Source: Martinezella tropici (lineage in GTDB: Bacteria; Pseudomonadota; Alphaproteobacteria; Rhizobiales; Rhizobiaceae). Taken from it: a stretch of DNA of 64,000 nucleotides. The DNA is taken from NCBI RefSeq assembly GCF_003287875.1, contig NZ_QMKK01000061.1, forward strand, positions 1-64,000. Direction: 5' to 3'. The translations under genes and the position numbers were made by a program. This document shows, one piece after another, positions 36,321 to 45,650 of the stretch. Positions within the stretch are counted from its first letter, which is position 1. The number at the start of each line of letters is the position of its first letter. Below the pieces are notes generated by a model. The model saw only the letters and a list, made by a program, of their open reading frames with translations, made no database searches and had not been told where the DNA came from.

Positions 36321-37331
36321 CTACCAATCCAGGCGGATTGCAAGCTTGCCCACGTGACCGCCGGCGGCAAGGGCCGCGTAGGCATCGGAGAGCTCCGCGA
36401 TCCCGAAGACCCGGTCGATCACCGGTTCGATTCGATGGGCGGCGATTGCGGCTGCCGCATCCGAGAGATTGGCCACGGACCCGGTGTTGTTTCCCACGAC
36501 GCGGATTGCCTTGACGATCAACGGCATGAGATCGAGCTCGAGCTTCGAACCCGTCACGAAACCCACTGTGTAGACCACGCCCCCCTGGCGAACGGCGGCC
36601 AGGGACCGCGCAAAGGTCGAGCTGCCCACCGTGTCGAGCACAAGGTCAGCTCCTACGCCCCCGGTGAGGTCGAGTACTTCCTTGTCCCATTCGGGATTGC
36701 TTCGATAGTTCACGGTCTCATCGGCGCCGAGCGCTCGCGCGCGATCCAGCTTTTCATCCGACGACGAGGTTATGATGACCCGCCCACCGCGCGCCTTGGC
36801 AAGCTGCAGCGCAAAGATGGAGACGCCACCAGTGCCAAGCAGTGCGACAGTCGAGCCCGGCCCGATCTCGGCCGTCGCTAGCGCGTTCCAGGATGTGGTA
36901 GCGCTGATGGGCAAGGTCGCGATCGCTTCCCATGTCAGGTGATCGGCTGCCCTGACAAGCGTTGCCGTGTCCACCGTCGCGAACTCGGACAGCGAGCCGG
37001 GCTGATCCACTCCGCGCATGGTGCGCGCCTGCAGGGCATTCGCACGACCAGCGTGCCAGAGAATCTTGGGGTGAAGCGCCACTCGGTCACCGACGGACAG
37101 GTTGGTCACCTCCGGCCCGATCGCGATAATCTCCCCGGCGCCATCGGCGATGGGAACCAGCGGATAATTGATGCCGGGATAGCTGCCCTGCGCAACAGCA
37201 AGATCAATGAAATTCAGGCTTGCCGCCCGCATGCGGACCAGCGCCTGCCCTCTGGACGGCGCGGATGGCTCCTGTCTCTGGCGATGCTGGAAGTTATCGA
37301 GTCCGGGTCCCGTGAGTTCGATCTGATGCAT
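36321..37331 (-). CDS. Zinc-independent MDR oxidoreductase (quinone reductase-like)
   Basis: The 336-residue product is a medium-chain dehydrogenase/reductase: GroES-like N-terminal domain and Rossmann domain with ALLGTGGVSIFALQLAKARG, then GADETVNYRS. The structural-zinc cysteines are absent, as in NADPH:quinone oxidoreductases. It reduces an enone, quinone or carbonyl with NADPH. A LysR gene is divergent, 97 nt away, with a direct repeat between them that may be its operator. Confidence 0.87.
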   Translation of the reverse strand: MHQIELTGPGLDNFQHRQRQEPSAPSRGQALVRMRAASLNFIDLAVAQGSYPGINYPLVPIADGAGEIIAIGPEVTNLSVGDRVALHPKILWHAGRANALQARTMRGVDQPGSLSEFATVDTATLVRAADHLTWEAIATLPISATTSWNALATAEIGPGSTVALLGTGGVSIFALQLAKARGGRVIITSSSDEKLDRARALGADETVNYRSNPEWDKEVLDLTGGVGADLVLDTVGSSTFARSLAAVRQGGVVYTVGFVTGSKLELDLMPLIVKAIRVVGNNTGSVANLSDAAAAIAAHRIEPVIDRVFGIAELSDAYAALAAGGHVGKLAIRLDW

Positions 37332-37343
37332 GATGGCTCCTTT

Positions 37344-37373
37344 CAGCCGAAATCTAGCTCCAGCTGAAATCTA
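37344..37373. promoter_or_regulatory. 13-bp direct repeat in the oxidoreductase/LysR gap
   Basis: CAGCCGAAATCTA (37344-37356) and CAGCTGAAATCTA (37361-37373) repeat with a 17-nt period and one mismatch, right upstream of the oxidoreductase start. They could be half-sites for the divergent LysR protein. Function is inferred from position only. Confidence 0.45.
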
Positions 37374-37428
37374 ATACTGCGTTCCTCCGCCTTGAATTGC
37401 CTTATATGGCGGTTTAGAACTGCGTATT

Positions 37429-38367
37429 ATGCAGGAATGGATAAGCAATCCCGATCTTGGAGACATATCCGCCTTCGTAGCGCTCGCGGAATGCGGGTCG
37501 TTTATTGCGGCTGGCCAGAGACTGCGGCGAAATCCGACGGCTGTCTCAAGGCGTGTTCAGTCTCTCGAGGTACGGCTTGGTGTCCGCCTGGCAGAGCGTA
37601 GCACCCGCAAGGTTGTATTGACCGAAGCAGGCCGGGCATATCTTGAGCGGATCAGGCCACTCCTCGATAGTCTCAAGACAGCGGAGCTCGAGACGGCCGC
37701 TCTTGCTGAAGGCGAGCCACGCGGTTCCATCAAGCTGGCTCTGCCCTCCGCATTCGGCCGCCAATGGATCGCGCCGCTATTACCGCTTTTTCTGCGCGAG
37801 CATCCCCTTGTCTCCATTGAGGCCAGTTTTTCGAATGCCTACGTGGACCTGATCGGCGAAGGCTATGATCTGGCTATTCGTCTCGGAAGCCTTGCGGATT
37901 CGCGGCTGATCGTACGCAAGGTCGCAGACCGTCGTCGTCTTCTATGCGCCGCTCCCAGCTACCTCAGAGAAAGGGGAGAGCCCCGGACCCCCGACGAGCT
38001 CGTACACCACGCGTGCCTACGCTTCACGGGTAAAGCGAACCCGCATGTCTGGGAGTTCGACAATGCCGAGCGCGGTGAGCGTGTTGTGCCAGTTTCCGGT
38101 CCAATGGCCTCGGATGATGCCGAAACCCTTGTCCAGGCTGGAATTGCAGGCCTCGGGATAGTTTACGCCACTGACTGGCTGGTGGGGCGGGAACTCGCCG
38201 ACGGGCGCCTCGTTCGAATCCTGCCCGAATGGTCGCTTCCCGACGAGGGCGGAATCTATGTCATGACACCTTCGAAAGCCGGTCTGCCCACGAAAACGCG
38301 TGCATTTGCAGACTGGATCGCAACGCGGCTCAGTCGGGCGCCATGGTCGAACCCACAACCTGAATAA
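37429..38367 (+). CDS. LysR family transcriptional regulator
   Basis: The 312-residue product has the N-terminal LysR winged HTH (ISAFVALAECGSFIAAGQRLRRNPTAVSRRVQSLEVRLGVRL) and a C-terminal co-inducer domain (about 95-300, starting PRGSIKLALPSAFGRQWIAPLLP). It probably regulates the divergent oxidoreductase gene. Confidence 0.87.
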   Translation: MQEWISNPDLGDISAFVALAECGSFIAAGQRLRRNPTAVSRRVQSLEVRLGVRLAERSTRKVVLTEAGRAYLERIRPLLDSLKTAELETAALAEGEPRGSIKLALPSAFGRQWIAPLLPLFLREHPLVSIEASFSNAYVDLIGEGYDLAIRLGSLADSRLIVRKVADRRRLLCAAPSYLRERGEPRTPDELVHHACLRFTGKANPHVWEFDNAERGERVVPVSGPMASDDAETLVQAGIAGLGIVYATDWLVGRELADGRLVRILPEWSLPDEGGIYVMTPSKAGLPTKTRAFADWIATRLSRAPWSNPQPE

Positions 38368-38388
38368 GTCCAGTCTGAATGTCTTTCC

Positions 38389-38793
38389 TCAATCGGAAGG
38401 ATGCTCCGCGTCTTGGTAGTCCGCTGGCGGTGCCAAGGTCAATTCCGTGTCATCGATGACATAGCGGACATAACGATAGTCGCGTATGAAGCTGATCCGG
38501 CCGTCGAGCCATTCCAGCCACATGAAATAGTCGGGCGTGGCATTCGCCCGATCGGAAAAGACAGCGACGACTTCCCGTCCGCCAAGCCAAGCCGGCACGA
38601 GCCACACACCTTCAATCTCCGCATAGATGCTGAAGAAGTTTCCAACGTCAGCCGAGCCGACGCGAACCGGGTACGCGGACTGATGCAGTTTGACGTCATC
38701 TGCCAGAAGCGCGCGCGGACTGTCCCAATCGCGTCCATTGAACAGTGAGACATAGCGCGCCAATGCCTCCGTTAAGCGGTTCGTCCGATGCAA
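38389..38793 (-). CDS. SnoaL-like domain protein, probable severed ECF sigma C-terminus
   Basis: About 134 residues match the NTF2/SnoaL-like domain that forms the C-terminal part of certain ECF sigma factors (LARYVSLFNGRDWDSPRALLADDVKLHQ, VWLVPAWLGGREVVAV, FMWLEWLDGRISFIRDYRYVRY). No sigma region 2 or 4 is found upstream on this strand. A TTG at 38793 with GGGAG upstream is a possible start; the first ATG is at 38913 after a non-conserved stretch. It could be a pseudogene piece or a stand-alone SnoaL protein. Confidence 0.55.
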   Translation of the reverse strand: MHRTNRLTEALARYVSLFNGRDWDSPRALLADDVKLHQSAYPVRVGSADVGNFFSIYAEIEGVWLVPAWLGGREVVAVFSDRANATPDYFMWLEWLDGRISFIRDYRYVRYVIDDTELTLAPPADYQDAEHPSD

Positions 38794-39009
38794 GGAGCCG
38801 GAAGCTCCCGCGAAGGGTGGAGGCGGGTGGTCATGATGCGGCCGTTGCCTTGTCGAGCATTCCACCGCGTGTGCACCGCAACAAAATGCGGCACTCAAGT
38901 GGACTCCTGCCATTTAACGCGTAGTATGGAACATACCGCCATCACATCTCAGGCGCTTGTGATCGCAGGACAGAGTGTAAGCCGGTCGCCCGGGAATACG
39001 AGGAACTCT

Positions 39010-39309
39010 ATGCCCCCTTCGAGATCGACAGACATGTCGCTGGATCGTGACCTTCGCCCTATCCTGCTGAAATGGGCAGGTAAATTCGTCGAATCGGAGG
39101 CCGCGGCAGATCGCGTTGTGCGGCGGACCATCAACGTTATCTGTGATAATCCCGAGCTGTTGGATGGGCCTCATATGAACGAGGCACTTTTCGCCTTATT
39201 ACGCCGATACGCCTTCGACGAGAATGATCTGAAAACAAGCCGGGAATCCGACAGCACGAAATCGGCCGTCAGCGATATGAACAACAAAGAAGTTCAAGTG
39301 GAAAAATAG
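39010..39309 (+). CDS. Small protein resembling a lone sigma region 2
   Basis: The 99-residue product has a helix pair (LRPILLKWAGKFVESEAAADRVVRRTINVI, then ALFALLRRYAF) that lines up with region 2 of ECF factors such as the one at 57291, including the ADxxVxxT spacing. There is no region 4. AGGA sits 5 nt before the ATG. It may be a truncated sigma factor, an anti-sigma-like binder or an unrelated helical protein. Confidence 0.5.
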   Translation: MPPSRSTDMSLDRDLRPILLKWAGKFVESEAAADRVVRRTINVICDNPELLDGPHMNEALFALLRRYAFDENDLKTSRESDSTKSAVSDMNNKEVQVEK

Positions 39310-39489
39310 TTTCCATAATAAGCTCTTAGATCGGTGAGCCTGCCCGTCTGGATGGACGCACAGGCCGCCTTCCGCACGGAAGGTTGCTCCTTCGATTGTT
39401 GCGGCCATTGCTCATAGAAATTGCTTGCGTACGCTCAAAGCGATCGATCGCGATTGTCGGCCATTCACAGCTTCGCTTGGCACGATCGA

Positions 39490-39618
39490 TCATTCTCGCG
39501 GGATGCCTCGCCGGGAACCGCGGGAGGATTGCGTTAAATCGCGACTATCAATTGCAAGCGTTCTGGCGATCAGGCCGTGGAGAAGGACCTGTATTGCCCG
39601 CAGGAGGAGTTTTCTCAT
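39490..39618 (-). CDS. Possible 42-residue small protein after atzF
   Basis: Seventeen nt after the allophanate hydrolase stop, GGAGG followed by 6 nt and ATG opens a short frame (MRKLLLRAIQVLLHGLIAR, then a polar tail). The hydrophobic, basic start looks membrane-active, but there is no known family. The good ribosome site and operon position are the only support. The remaining intergenic DNA to 39309 shows nothing further. Confidence 0.3.
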   Translation of the reverse strand: MRKLLLRAIQVLLHGLIARTLAIDSRDLTQSSRGSRRGIPRE

Positions 39619-39634
39619 CTCGTTCCTCCGTTGT

Positions 39635-41446
39635 TCAAGCCATGGTCTCTGCCGCGCGAATGAAATTTCGCCAGCCGCCAAATTCGGTAATGTCTTTGGC
39701 CGCCGTGGTGGCGTGGGCCTCGCAGAGAAAACCGGAAACCGCCGTGCCGTCATCCAGCATAACCTTGCCGATGCCGAGCGGGGCTGGGATCTTCTGGACG
39801 AAGCGGCCGAAGGCCTCCGGTGACACCGCCCAGACCTCGACTTCTATGCCGCCGCCTGTAAAGCCCGGTTCGCGCACCAGTCCCGGCTTGGGCGGGACCG
39901 TCCCCGGCAGCGCGAAAAGACGGTAGTCGCCGGCCGTCCGGCAGGTCTTCAGCCGATAGCCACCGGAGGAGGTGAGCTCGTGGTTGAGCGGCATGCCGCT
40001 TAAATGTGCCCCGACGACAACGATCGGTACCGAGCCGTCATCCGCCGGCGGCACACGGCTTGCCTCGGGGATCGCTGCCGCGCGATCCCGACCCATGCCC
40101 GCGCTCAAGGTCCGGTGCATGGCGTCGGCGAAGGGGGCCAGCGCCTCGTCGGTGAAGGCCGGGCCGATCAGCGTCACGCCCGCCGGCAGGTGGCCATTGG
40201 CGTCGAAGCCGGCCGGAATGGCGATCGCCGCACAATCGAGCAGATTGACGAAGTTGGTGTATCGGCCGAAATGCCCGTTTTTGACGATGGGGTCCGCCAT
40301 CATCTCCTCGACCGTATAAGTGGTCGGCGAGGTCGGCAGCATCAGGATATCCACCTTCTCCCATTCCCGCCGGGTCTTCTGGCGCAGCGTTTCGAGCCTG
40401 TATCTGCCTTCGAAGGCATCGACGGCATCATAGGCTTTCGCGCCTTCGATGATGGTGCGCACCGTGGGGTCGAAATCATCGGCATTGCTGGCGAGAAAAT
40501 CCTTCACCGCGGCCAGCCGTTCGGCGACCCACGGTCCGTTATAGAGCAGCTCGGCCGACAGCCGGAAGGGCGTATAATCGAAGGGAACGATGGTCGCTCC
40601 GAGCGCGCGCGCCCGTTCGATTGCAGCGTCGTAAAGGGCCTCCACATCTCTGTTGCCGAAGAATTCCCGTTCTGCTTCGTCGAGCACGCCAATCCGCTGT
40701 CCGGAGGCGGGCAGGCTGGTGGATGCCGCTTTGCGCGAGAACGGGTCGGCGGCGTCATAGCCCTCCATCACCTTGCGGATTGCAACGCCGTCGCCGACGG
40801 TCGCGGCAAAAATGGTAACGACATCGACACTGCGGCAGGCCGGCACGACGCCGACATTCGGCACGAGCCCCGGTGTGGGCTTGATGCCGACGAGATTGTT
40901 GAAGGCCGCCGGCACACGGCCTGAACCGGCCGTGTCGGTGCCGAGCGCGAAACTGGCGAGGCCCGAAGCGACGGCGACCGCCGAACCGGAGCTCGAGCCG
41001 CCTGACACATAATCCCTGTCGAAGACCGAGCGCGGTGCGCCGTGCGGCGAGCGCGTGCCATTGAGGCCGGTGGCGAACTGGTCGAGATTGGTCTTGCCGA
41101 TCACCAGCGCCCCGGCGGCCCTCAGCCTGGCTACCACCGTCGCATCATCAGCGGGATGATAGGCGAAGGCCGGGCAGGCGGCGGTGGTCGGAAGACCCGC
41201 GACGTCGATATTGTCCTTGACTGCGAAAGGAATGCCCCAGAGCGGCAGGCTGTTCGGTTTCGGCGCGCGGGCCAGCAGCGCCTTGGCGGCAGTGCGCAGG
41301 TCATCGTCCGGGGTTAGCGTGATGAAGATCGCCGGATCGTCGGACGCCAGGCGGCGGCGGATCACCTCCTCGACAAGATCAAAAGGAGACAAGCCGGCCG
41401 CATAGGCGGATTGGAGCGAAGCGAGATCGAGAATGGTGGGAAGCAT
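39635..41446 (-). CDS. atzF: Allophanate hydrolase
   Basis: The 603-residue product has the amidase-signature domain (catalytic Lys in PFAVKDNIDVAG, cis-Ser and nucleophile Ser in GGSSSGSAVAVASG and GTDTAGSGRVPA) and the C-terminal allophanate-hydrolase domain (about 460-600). It hydrolyses allophanate to two ammonia and two CO2. Its ATG overlaps the stop of the carboxylase gene (ATGA). It is the last enzyme of the guanidine or urea pathway encoded here. Confidence 0.92.
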   Translation of the reverse strand: MLPTILDLASLQSAYAAGLSPFDLVEEVIRRRLASDDPAIFITLTPDDDLRTAAKALLARAPKPNSLPLWGIPFAVKDNIDVAGLPTTAACPAFAYHPADDATVVARLRAAGALVIGKTNLDQFATGLNGTRSPHGAPRSVFDRDYVSGGSSSGSAVAVASGLASFALGTDTAGSGRVPAAFNNLVGIKPTPGLVPNVGVVPACRSVDVVTIFAATVGDGVAIRKVMEGYDAADPFSRKAASTSLPASGQRIGVLDEAEREFFGNRDVEALYDAAIERARALGATIVPFDYTPFRLSAELLYNGPWVAERLAAVKDFLASNADDFDPTVRTIIEGAKAYDAVDAFEGRYRLETLRQKTRREWEKVDILMLPTSPTTYTVEEMMADPIVKNGHFGRYTNFVNLLDCAAIAIPAGFDANGHLPAGVTLIGPAFTDEALAPFADAMHRTLSAGMGRDRAAAIPEASRVPPADDGSVPIVVVGAHLSGMPLNHELTSSGGYRLKTCRTAGDYRLFALPGTVPPKPGLVREPGFTGGGIEVEVWAVSPEAFGRFVQKIPAPLGIGKVMLDDGTAVSGFLCEAHATTAAKDITEFGGWRNFIRAAETMA

Positions 41447-44400
41447 CAGATTTCCTCCAGCACGACGAGGACATCGCCGGCTTTGACGTTGCGACCGGGG
41501 CCTGCGCGCAGATCGCGGACGCGGCCCGCGGCGTGAGCGGTCACGTTGATTTCCATTTTCATGGATTCGATGATGGCGACTGTCTCGCCCGCGACGACGG
41601 GCTGCCCCTCCTCGACGAGGACCTTCCAGACATTGCCGGGCACGGCGCTTTCAACGCCGAAACAACCTGCTGGGATGTCGCCCGCGAGACCGGGACCACT
41701 ATCCTCGTCGACGGAAAAGCTGTCGAGGCCGAGATCCTTCCAGCGCTGCCGCTCGGCCTCGAAGGCCGATTGCTGGCGGGCCTTGAAGGTGCCGATCGCC
41801 AGCGCGTTGGCGGCAAGGTCCGCCTCATAGGCCGCATAGGAGAATTCGCTCTCCTCGATGCGGATCGGATAGCCGCCATGCGGGAAGGCGGCGCGCGCTT
41901 CGCTCAGTTCCTGGTGGCTCACCGGGAAGAAGCGGATCTGGTCGAAGAAGTCGAGCAGCCACGGCTTTTCCTTGGAAAAGACCGGCGTCTGGCGCCAGGT
42001 GTTCCAGACCTGGATCGTGCGGCCGAAGAGCTGATAGCCGCCGGGGCCTTCCATGCCGTAGATGCACATATAGGCGCCGCCGATGCCGACAGCGTTTTCC
42101 GGCGTCCATGTCCGGGCGGGATTGTACTTCGTCGTCACCAGCCGATGGCGCGGATCCATCGGAGTTGCGACCGGCGCCCCGAGATAGACATCGCCAAGCC
42201 CGAGGACGAGATAGCTGGCGTCGAAGACGATGTCGCGCACCGCCTGTTCGTCGGCCAGTCCGTTGATGCGGCGGATGAACTCGATATTCGACGGGCACCA
42301 GGGCGCATTTGGGCGGACGAGCTCCTGATATTTGCGCATTGCAAGTTCGGCATCGGGATCATTCCAGGAGAGCGGCAGATGCACGATCCGGCTTGGCACC
42401 TTCACCGCCTGCGCCGGCGGCAGCGAAGCCTCCATTTCGCTCAGAAGTCCGAGAACGCGTGTGCGCGCAAGGCTCGTTCCGTCATAATGGATCTGCAGCG
42501 ACCGAATGCCCGGTGTCAGGTCGATGAGGCCCGGAAGCTTTGCTTCCTTGATCGCCTGCATGAGAAGATGCACGCGCAGGCGCAGCGCGATGTCGAGCTG
42601 CATCGGTCCATATTCGACCAGCAGATTGTCGTCCCCCTGCCGGCGATAGACCACGGGCACGGGTCCCGCCTCGCTGCGCCCCATGATCGTGGCCCCCGCA
42701 TCGTCGCCTATGCGCTTGACCACCGGTCCGGCGATCGGGTCCCCGGCGCGTTTTTCCGCGCGGAAGCGGATCTTGTCGCCCGGTTTGAACTGGCCCATCT
42801 TCCATTGCTCGTCGCGCGCGATTACCGCCGGGCAGACGAAACCGCCGAGGCTCGGGCCATCGGGGCCGAGAATGATGGGCATGTCGCCGGTGAAGTCGAT
42901 CGCGCCGACGGCATAGGCATTGTCGTGCAGGTTGGAGGGATGAAGCCCGGCTTCGCCGCCGTCCGTGCGCGCCCATTTCGGCGCCGGGCCGATCAGGCGG
43001 ACGCCGGTGCGGGCGCTGTTGAAATGAACCTCGTATTCGGTCGAAAACAGCATTTCGATATCGTCCTCCAGGAAGAAATCGGGGGCGCCGTGCGGGCCAT
43101 AGAGCACGCCGACTTCCCACTCACGCGTGAGCTCGGCCGGCGCGTTGGCCGGCTTGGATCCAGGCTGCGGAGCCCGGGCAAGCCGCAGCACATGGCCGGC
43201 GCGAAGCGGTCCCGTCGCATGACCGCCGAACTGGCCTAGGCCGAAGGTCGCGCGCGAACCGAGCACCTCCGGGGCCGCGAACCCGCCGGCAACGGCGAGA
43301 TAGGCCCGCTGGCCGGCTCCCGCGATCGCACCGATCGAAAGCGTCTGGCCCGCCTTGATGAGGATCGCCGCATCATGTTGAGCCGGCATGCCATCGAGCG
43401 TCATCGCCATCTGCGCGCCGGCAAGTGCGATCGTGACATCCGAGAAGAATTTCAGCACCGGTCCTGAGACGGTCAGCTCCAGCGCCGCCGTCTCGTCGGC
43501 ATTTCCGACCAGCCGGTTGGCATGGCGGAAGGATCGCTCGTCCATCGGTCCGCTTGGTGGCACGCCGACATGCCAGAGGCCCAGCCGCCCCGGCAGCTCC
43601 TGCAGGCTCGACTGGGCGCCTGGCGAAACCACCTCGACCACATCTGGCAAGAAGACGAAATCCTTGAGAGCCGTGGTCGCCACATGGCCGCTCGCCAGAA
43701 GATCCGAGGCGGCGATGGCTTTCAGATAGTTGAGATTGGTCTCGATACCCGAGATCGTGCTCTCTTCGAGCGCCTTGCCGAGCGCCTCGATCGCACTTGC
43801 GCGATCTTCACCCGTCACGATCACCTTGGCAAGCATGGGGTCGTAATAGGGGCTGACCTCGGTGCCTGTCTCGATCCAGCCATCGACACGTATCTTGTCC
43901 GGAAAGACAACCTCGGTCAGCAGCCCGGCGCTCGGCCTGAAGCCGGCGTGCGGCATTTCGGCATAGATGCGCGCCTCGATGGCTGCACCCTTGGGAGCGA
44001 GGTTCTCCTTGCCCGTGAGAACGTCTTCGCCAGCCGCCTGCCGGATCATCCATTCGACGAGATCGATGCCGAAGACCGCTTCGGTCACGGGATGTTCGAC
44101 CTGCAGGCGGGTATTGACCTCGAGGAAATAGAATTCTTCGTGTGCGGGGTCGTAGATGAACTCGACCGTTCCCGCCGACTGATAGTGGGCGGAGATACCG
44201 AGTGCGACGGCCGCGCCATGCAGGCGGCTCCGAACTGCATCGGATAGCCCCGGCGCCGGCGTCTCCTCGATCACCTTCTGGTTCCGGCGCTGCAAGGAGC
44301 AGTCGCGCTCGCCGAGCGCGATCACCCGGCCCTTGCCGTCGCCGAAGATCTGCACCTCGACATGGCGGGCGTTGGCCACGAAACGCTCGAGGTAGACACG

Positions 44401-44982
44401 CGCATCGCCGAAGCTTGCGCGCGCGGTGCGTTGCACGCTCTCGAAGGCGGCATTCAGGCTTTCCGGGCCGTGGCAAAGCTGCATGCCGATGCCGCCGCCG
44501 CCGGCGGTGGATTTCAGCATGACCGGATAACCGATCTCGGTTGCGGCTTTCAGCGCTTCATCGCACGTTTCCAAGAGGCCGCTGCCGGGCAGCAGCGGCA
44601 CGCCGCTTTCGCGGGCCAGTTCACGGGCCCTATGCTTCAGTCCGAAGGCGGCGATGTTGTCTTGTGTCGGACCGATGAAAACGATGCCTTCCTCCGCAAG
44701 CCGCTCGGCAAAGCCGATGTTCTCCGAAAGGAAGCCATAGCCCGGATGCACGGCCTCGGCGCCGGTCGTCTTGCAGGCAGCTATGACGGCATCGACATCG
44801 AGATAACTCTCACTGGCTGGCGCCGGGCCGAGCCTCACCGCTTCGTCAGCCATCAGCACCGCCTTGGAAAAGCGGTCGGCATCGGAATAGACGGCGACGG
44901 AGGCGATGCCCATGCGCCGCAACGTCTTGATGATCCGGACAGCGATTTCGCCCCGGTTTGCGATCAGAACCTTGTTGAACAT
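41446..44982 (-). CDS. uca: Biotin-dependent guanidine (annotated urea) carboxylase
   Basis: The 1178-residue product has, in order, a biotin-carboxylase domain (about 1-450), an AHS2/KipA-like domain (from VVSPGAQSSLQELPGR, about 465), an AHS1/KipI-like domain (about 790-1010) and a biotinyl domain with the biotin-Lys1142 in ESMKME. This is the urea-carboxylase architecture. Operons with two DUF1989 genes and a guanidine riboswitch, as here, have been shown in other bacteria to encode guanidine carboxylases. I therefore infer guanidine as substrate, forming carboxyguanidine. The downstream atzF start overlaps its stop. Confidence 0.9.
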   Translation of the reverse strand: MFNKVLIANRGEIAVRIIKTLRRMGIASVAVYSDADRFSKAVLMADEAVRLGPAPASESYLDVDAVIAACKTTGAEAVHPGYGFLSENIGFAERLAEEGIVFIGPTQDNIAAFGLKHRARELARESGVPLLPGSGLLETCDEALKAATEIGYPVMLKSTAGGGGIGMQLCHGPESLNAAFESVQRTARASFGDARVYLERFVANARHVEVQIFGDGKGRVIALGERDCSLQRRNQKVIEETPAPGLSDAVRSRLHGAAVALGISAHYQSAGTVEFIYDPAHEEFYFLEVNTRLQVEHPVTEAVFGIDLVEWMIRQAAGEDVLTGKENLAPKGAAIEARIYAEMPHAGFRPSAGLLTEVVFPDKIRVDGWIETGTEVSPYYDPMLAKVIVTGEDRASAIEALGKALEESTISGIETNLNYLKAIAASDLLASGHVATTALKDFVFLPDVVEVVSPGAQSSLQELPGRLGLWHVGVPPSGPMDERSFRHANRLVGNADETAALELTVSGPVLKFFSDVTIALAGAQMAMTLDGMPAQHDAAILIKAGQTLSIGAIAGAGQRAYLAVAGGFAAPEVLGSRATFGLGQFGGHATGPLRAGHVLRLARAPQPGSKPANAPAELTREWEVGVLYGPHGAPDFFLEDDIEMLFSTEYEVHFNSARTGVRLIGPAPKWARTDGGEAGLHPSNLHDNAYAVGAIDFTGDMPIILGPDGPSLGGFVCPAVIARDEQWKMGQFKPGDKIRFRAEKRAGDPIAGPVVKRIGDDAGATIMGRSEAGPVPVVYRRQGDDNLLVEYGPMQLDIALRLRVHLLMQAIKEAKLPGLIDLTPGIRSLQIHYDGTSLARTRVLGLLSEMEASLPPAQAVKVPSRIVHLPLSWNDPDAELAMRKYQELVRPNAPWCPSNIEFIRRINGLADEQAVRDIVFDASYLVLGLGDVYLGAPVATPMDPRHRLVTTKYNPARTWTPENAVGIGGAYMCIYGMEGPGGYQLFGRTIQVWNTWRQTPVFSKEKPWLLDFFDQIRFFPVSHQELSEARAAFPHGGYPIRIEESEFSYAAYEADLAANALAIGTFKARQQSAFEAERQRWKDLGLDSFSVDEDSGPGLAGDIPAGCFGVESAVPGNVWKVLVEEGQPVVAGETVAIIESMKMEINVTAHAAGRVRDLRAGPGRNVKAGDVLVVLEEI

Positions 44983-44983
44983 G

Positions 44984-45634
44984 TCAGGCCTCGCTGTCCC
45001 AGACCAGCACCCGGATCGGTGTCGGATCGAAACCGTTGCAGGGATTGTTGATCTGCGGGCAATTGGAGATGACGAGCAGCACGTCCATTTCCGCTCTCAA
45101 TTCGACATAATCGCCTGGCGCGGAAATGCCGTCGACGATCGTCATCTCGCCCGACGGTTCGATCGGCACGTTCATGAAGAAGTTGATGTTGGGAACGATA
45201 TCGCGCTTGCTCATGCCATGCTTGGAGACTTCCAGAACGAAATTGTCACGGCAGGCATGGAGGTATTTGGTACCGTGGCCGAAGCGCACCGTGTTGCTTT
45301 CGCAGGAGCAGGCGCCGGCCGACGTGTCGTGACGACCGCAACTGTCCGCGGTCATGGTCAGCATGACCCGGCCCTCATTCGAGATGATCTTCGTATGCGT
45401 GGAGATATAGGCGGCACCCTGTTCGCGCATCGTATCCTGGTTGGAATAGCGCTCGGAGAAGTCGGCGGCATTGTAGAACAGCGTGTCGATTGCCTGCTGG
45501 CCATAGCTATCCTCGATGCGCAACGTCTGGCCTTTCCGGACCACCGTCGAGAACGGCGCTTCCGCGGCAATGACATGATCCTGCACGGCGTTTTCGAGCG
45601 TGCGGCCCGGTGCTGTCTGGATGAAATCGCTCAT
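44984..45634 (-). CDS. DUF1989 protein (UAAP2), carboxyguanidine deiminase subunit
   Basis: The 216-residue product is one of two DUF1989 proteins of the operon, historically called urea amidolyase-associated protein 2. Such pairs form the heteromeric carboxyguanidine deiminase (CgdAB) that turns carboxyguanidine into allophanate. Conserved elements include SYGQQAIDTLFYN, a Cys/His-rich HDTSAGACSCESN stretch that could hold metal, and NINFFMNVPIEPSG. The start at 45634 (MSDFIQTAPG) fits the family; upstream codons to 45679 are unlikely. It lies 1 nt before the carboxylase gene. Confidence 0.85.
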   Translation of the reverse strand: MSDFIQTAPGRTLENAVQDHVIAAEAPFSTVVRKGQTLRIEDSYGQQAIDTLFYNAADFSERYSNQDTMREQGAAYISTHTKIISNEGRVMLTMTADSCGRHDTSAGACSCESNTVRFGHGTKYLHACRDNFVLEVSKHGMSKRDIVPNINFFMNVPIEPSGEMTIVDGISAPGDYVELRAEMDVLLVISNCPQINNPCNGFDPTPIRVLVWDSEA

Positions 45635-45650
45635 GGTCTCGCTCCCCCCC

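Noticed and set aside
41533..43239. A 568-codon plus-strand frame inside the carboxylase gene
   Set aside because: Low-complexity, Arg/Gly/Asp-rich translation typical of shadow frames; the minus strand carries the biotin carboxylase.
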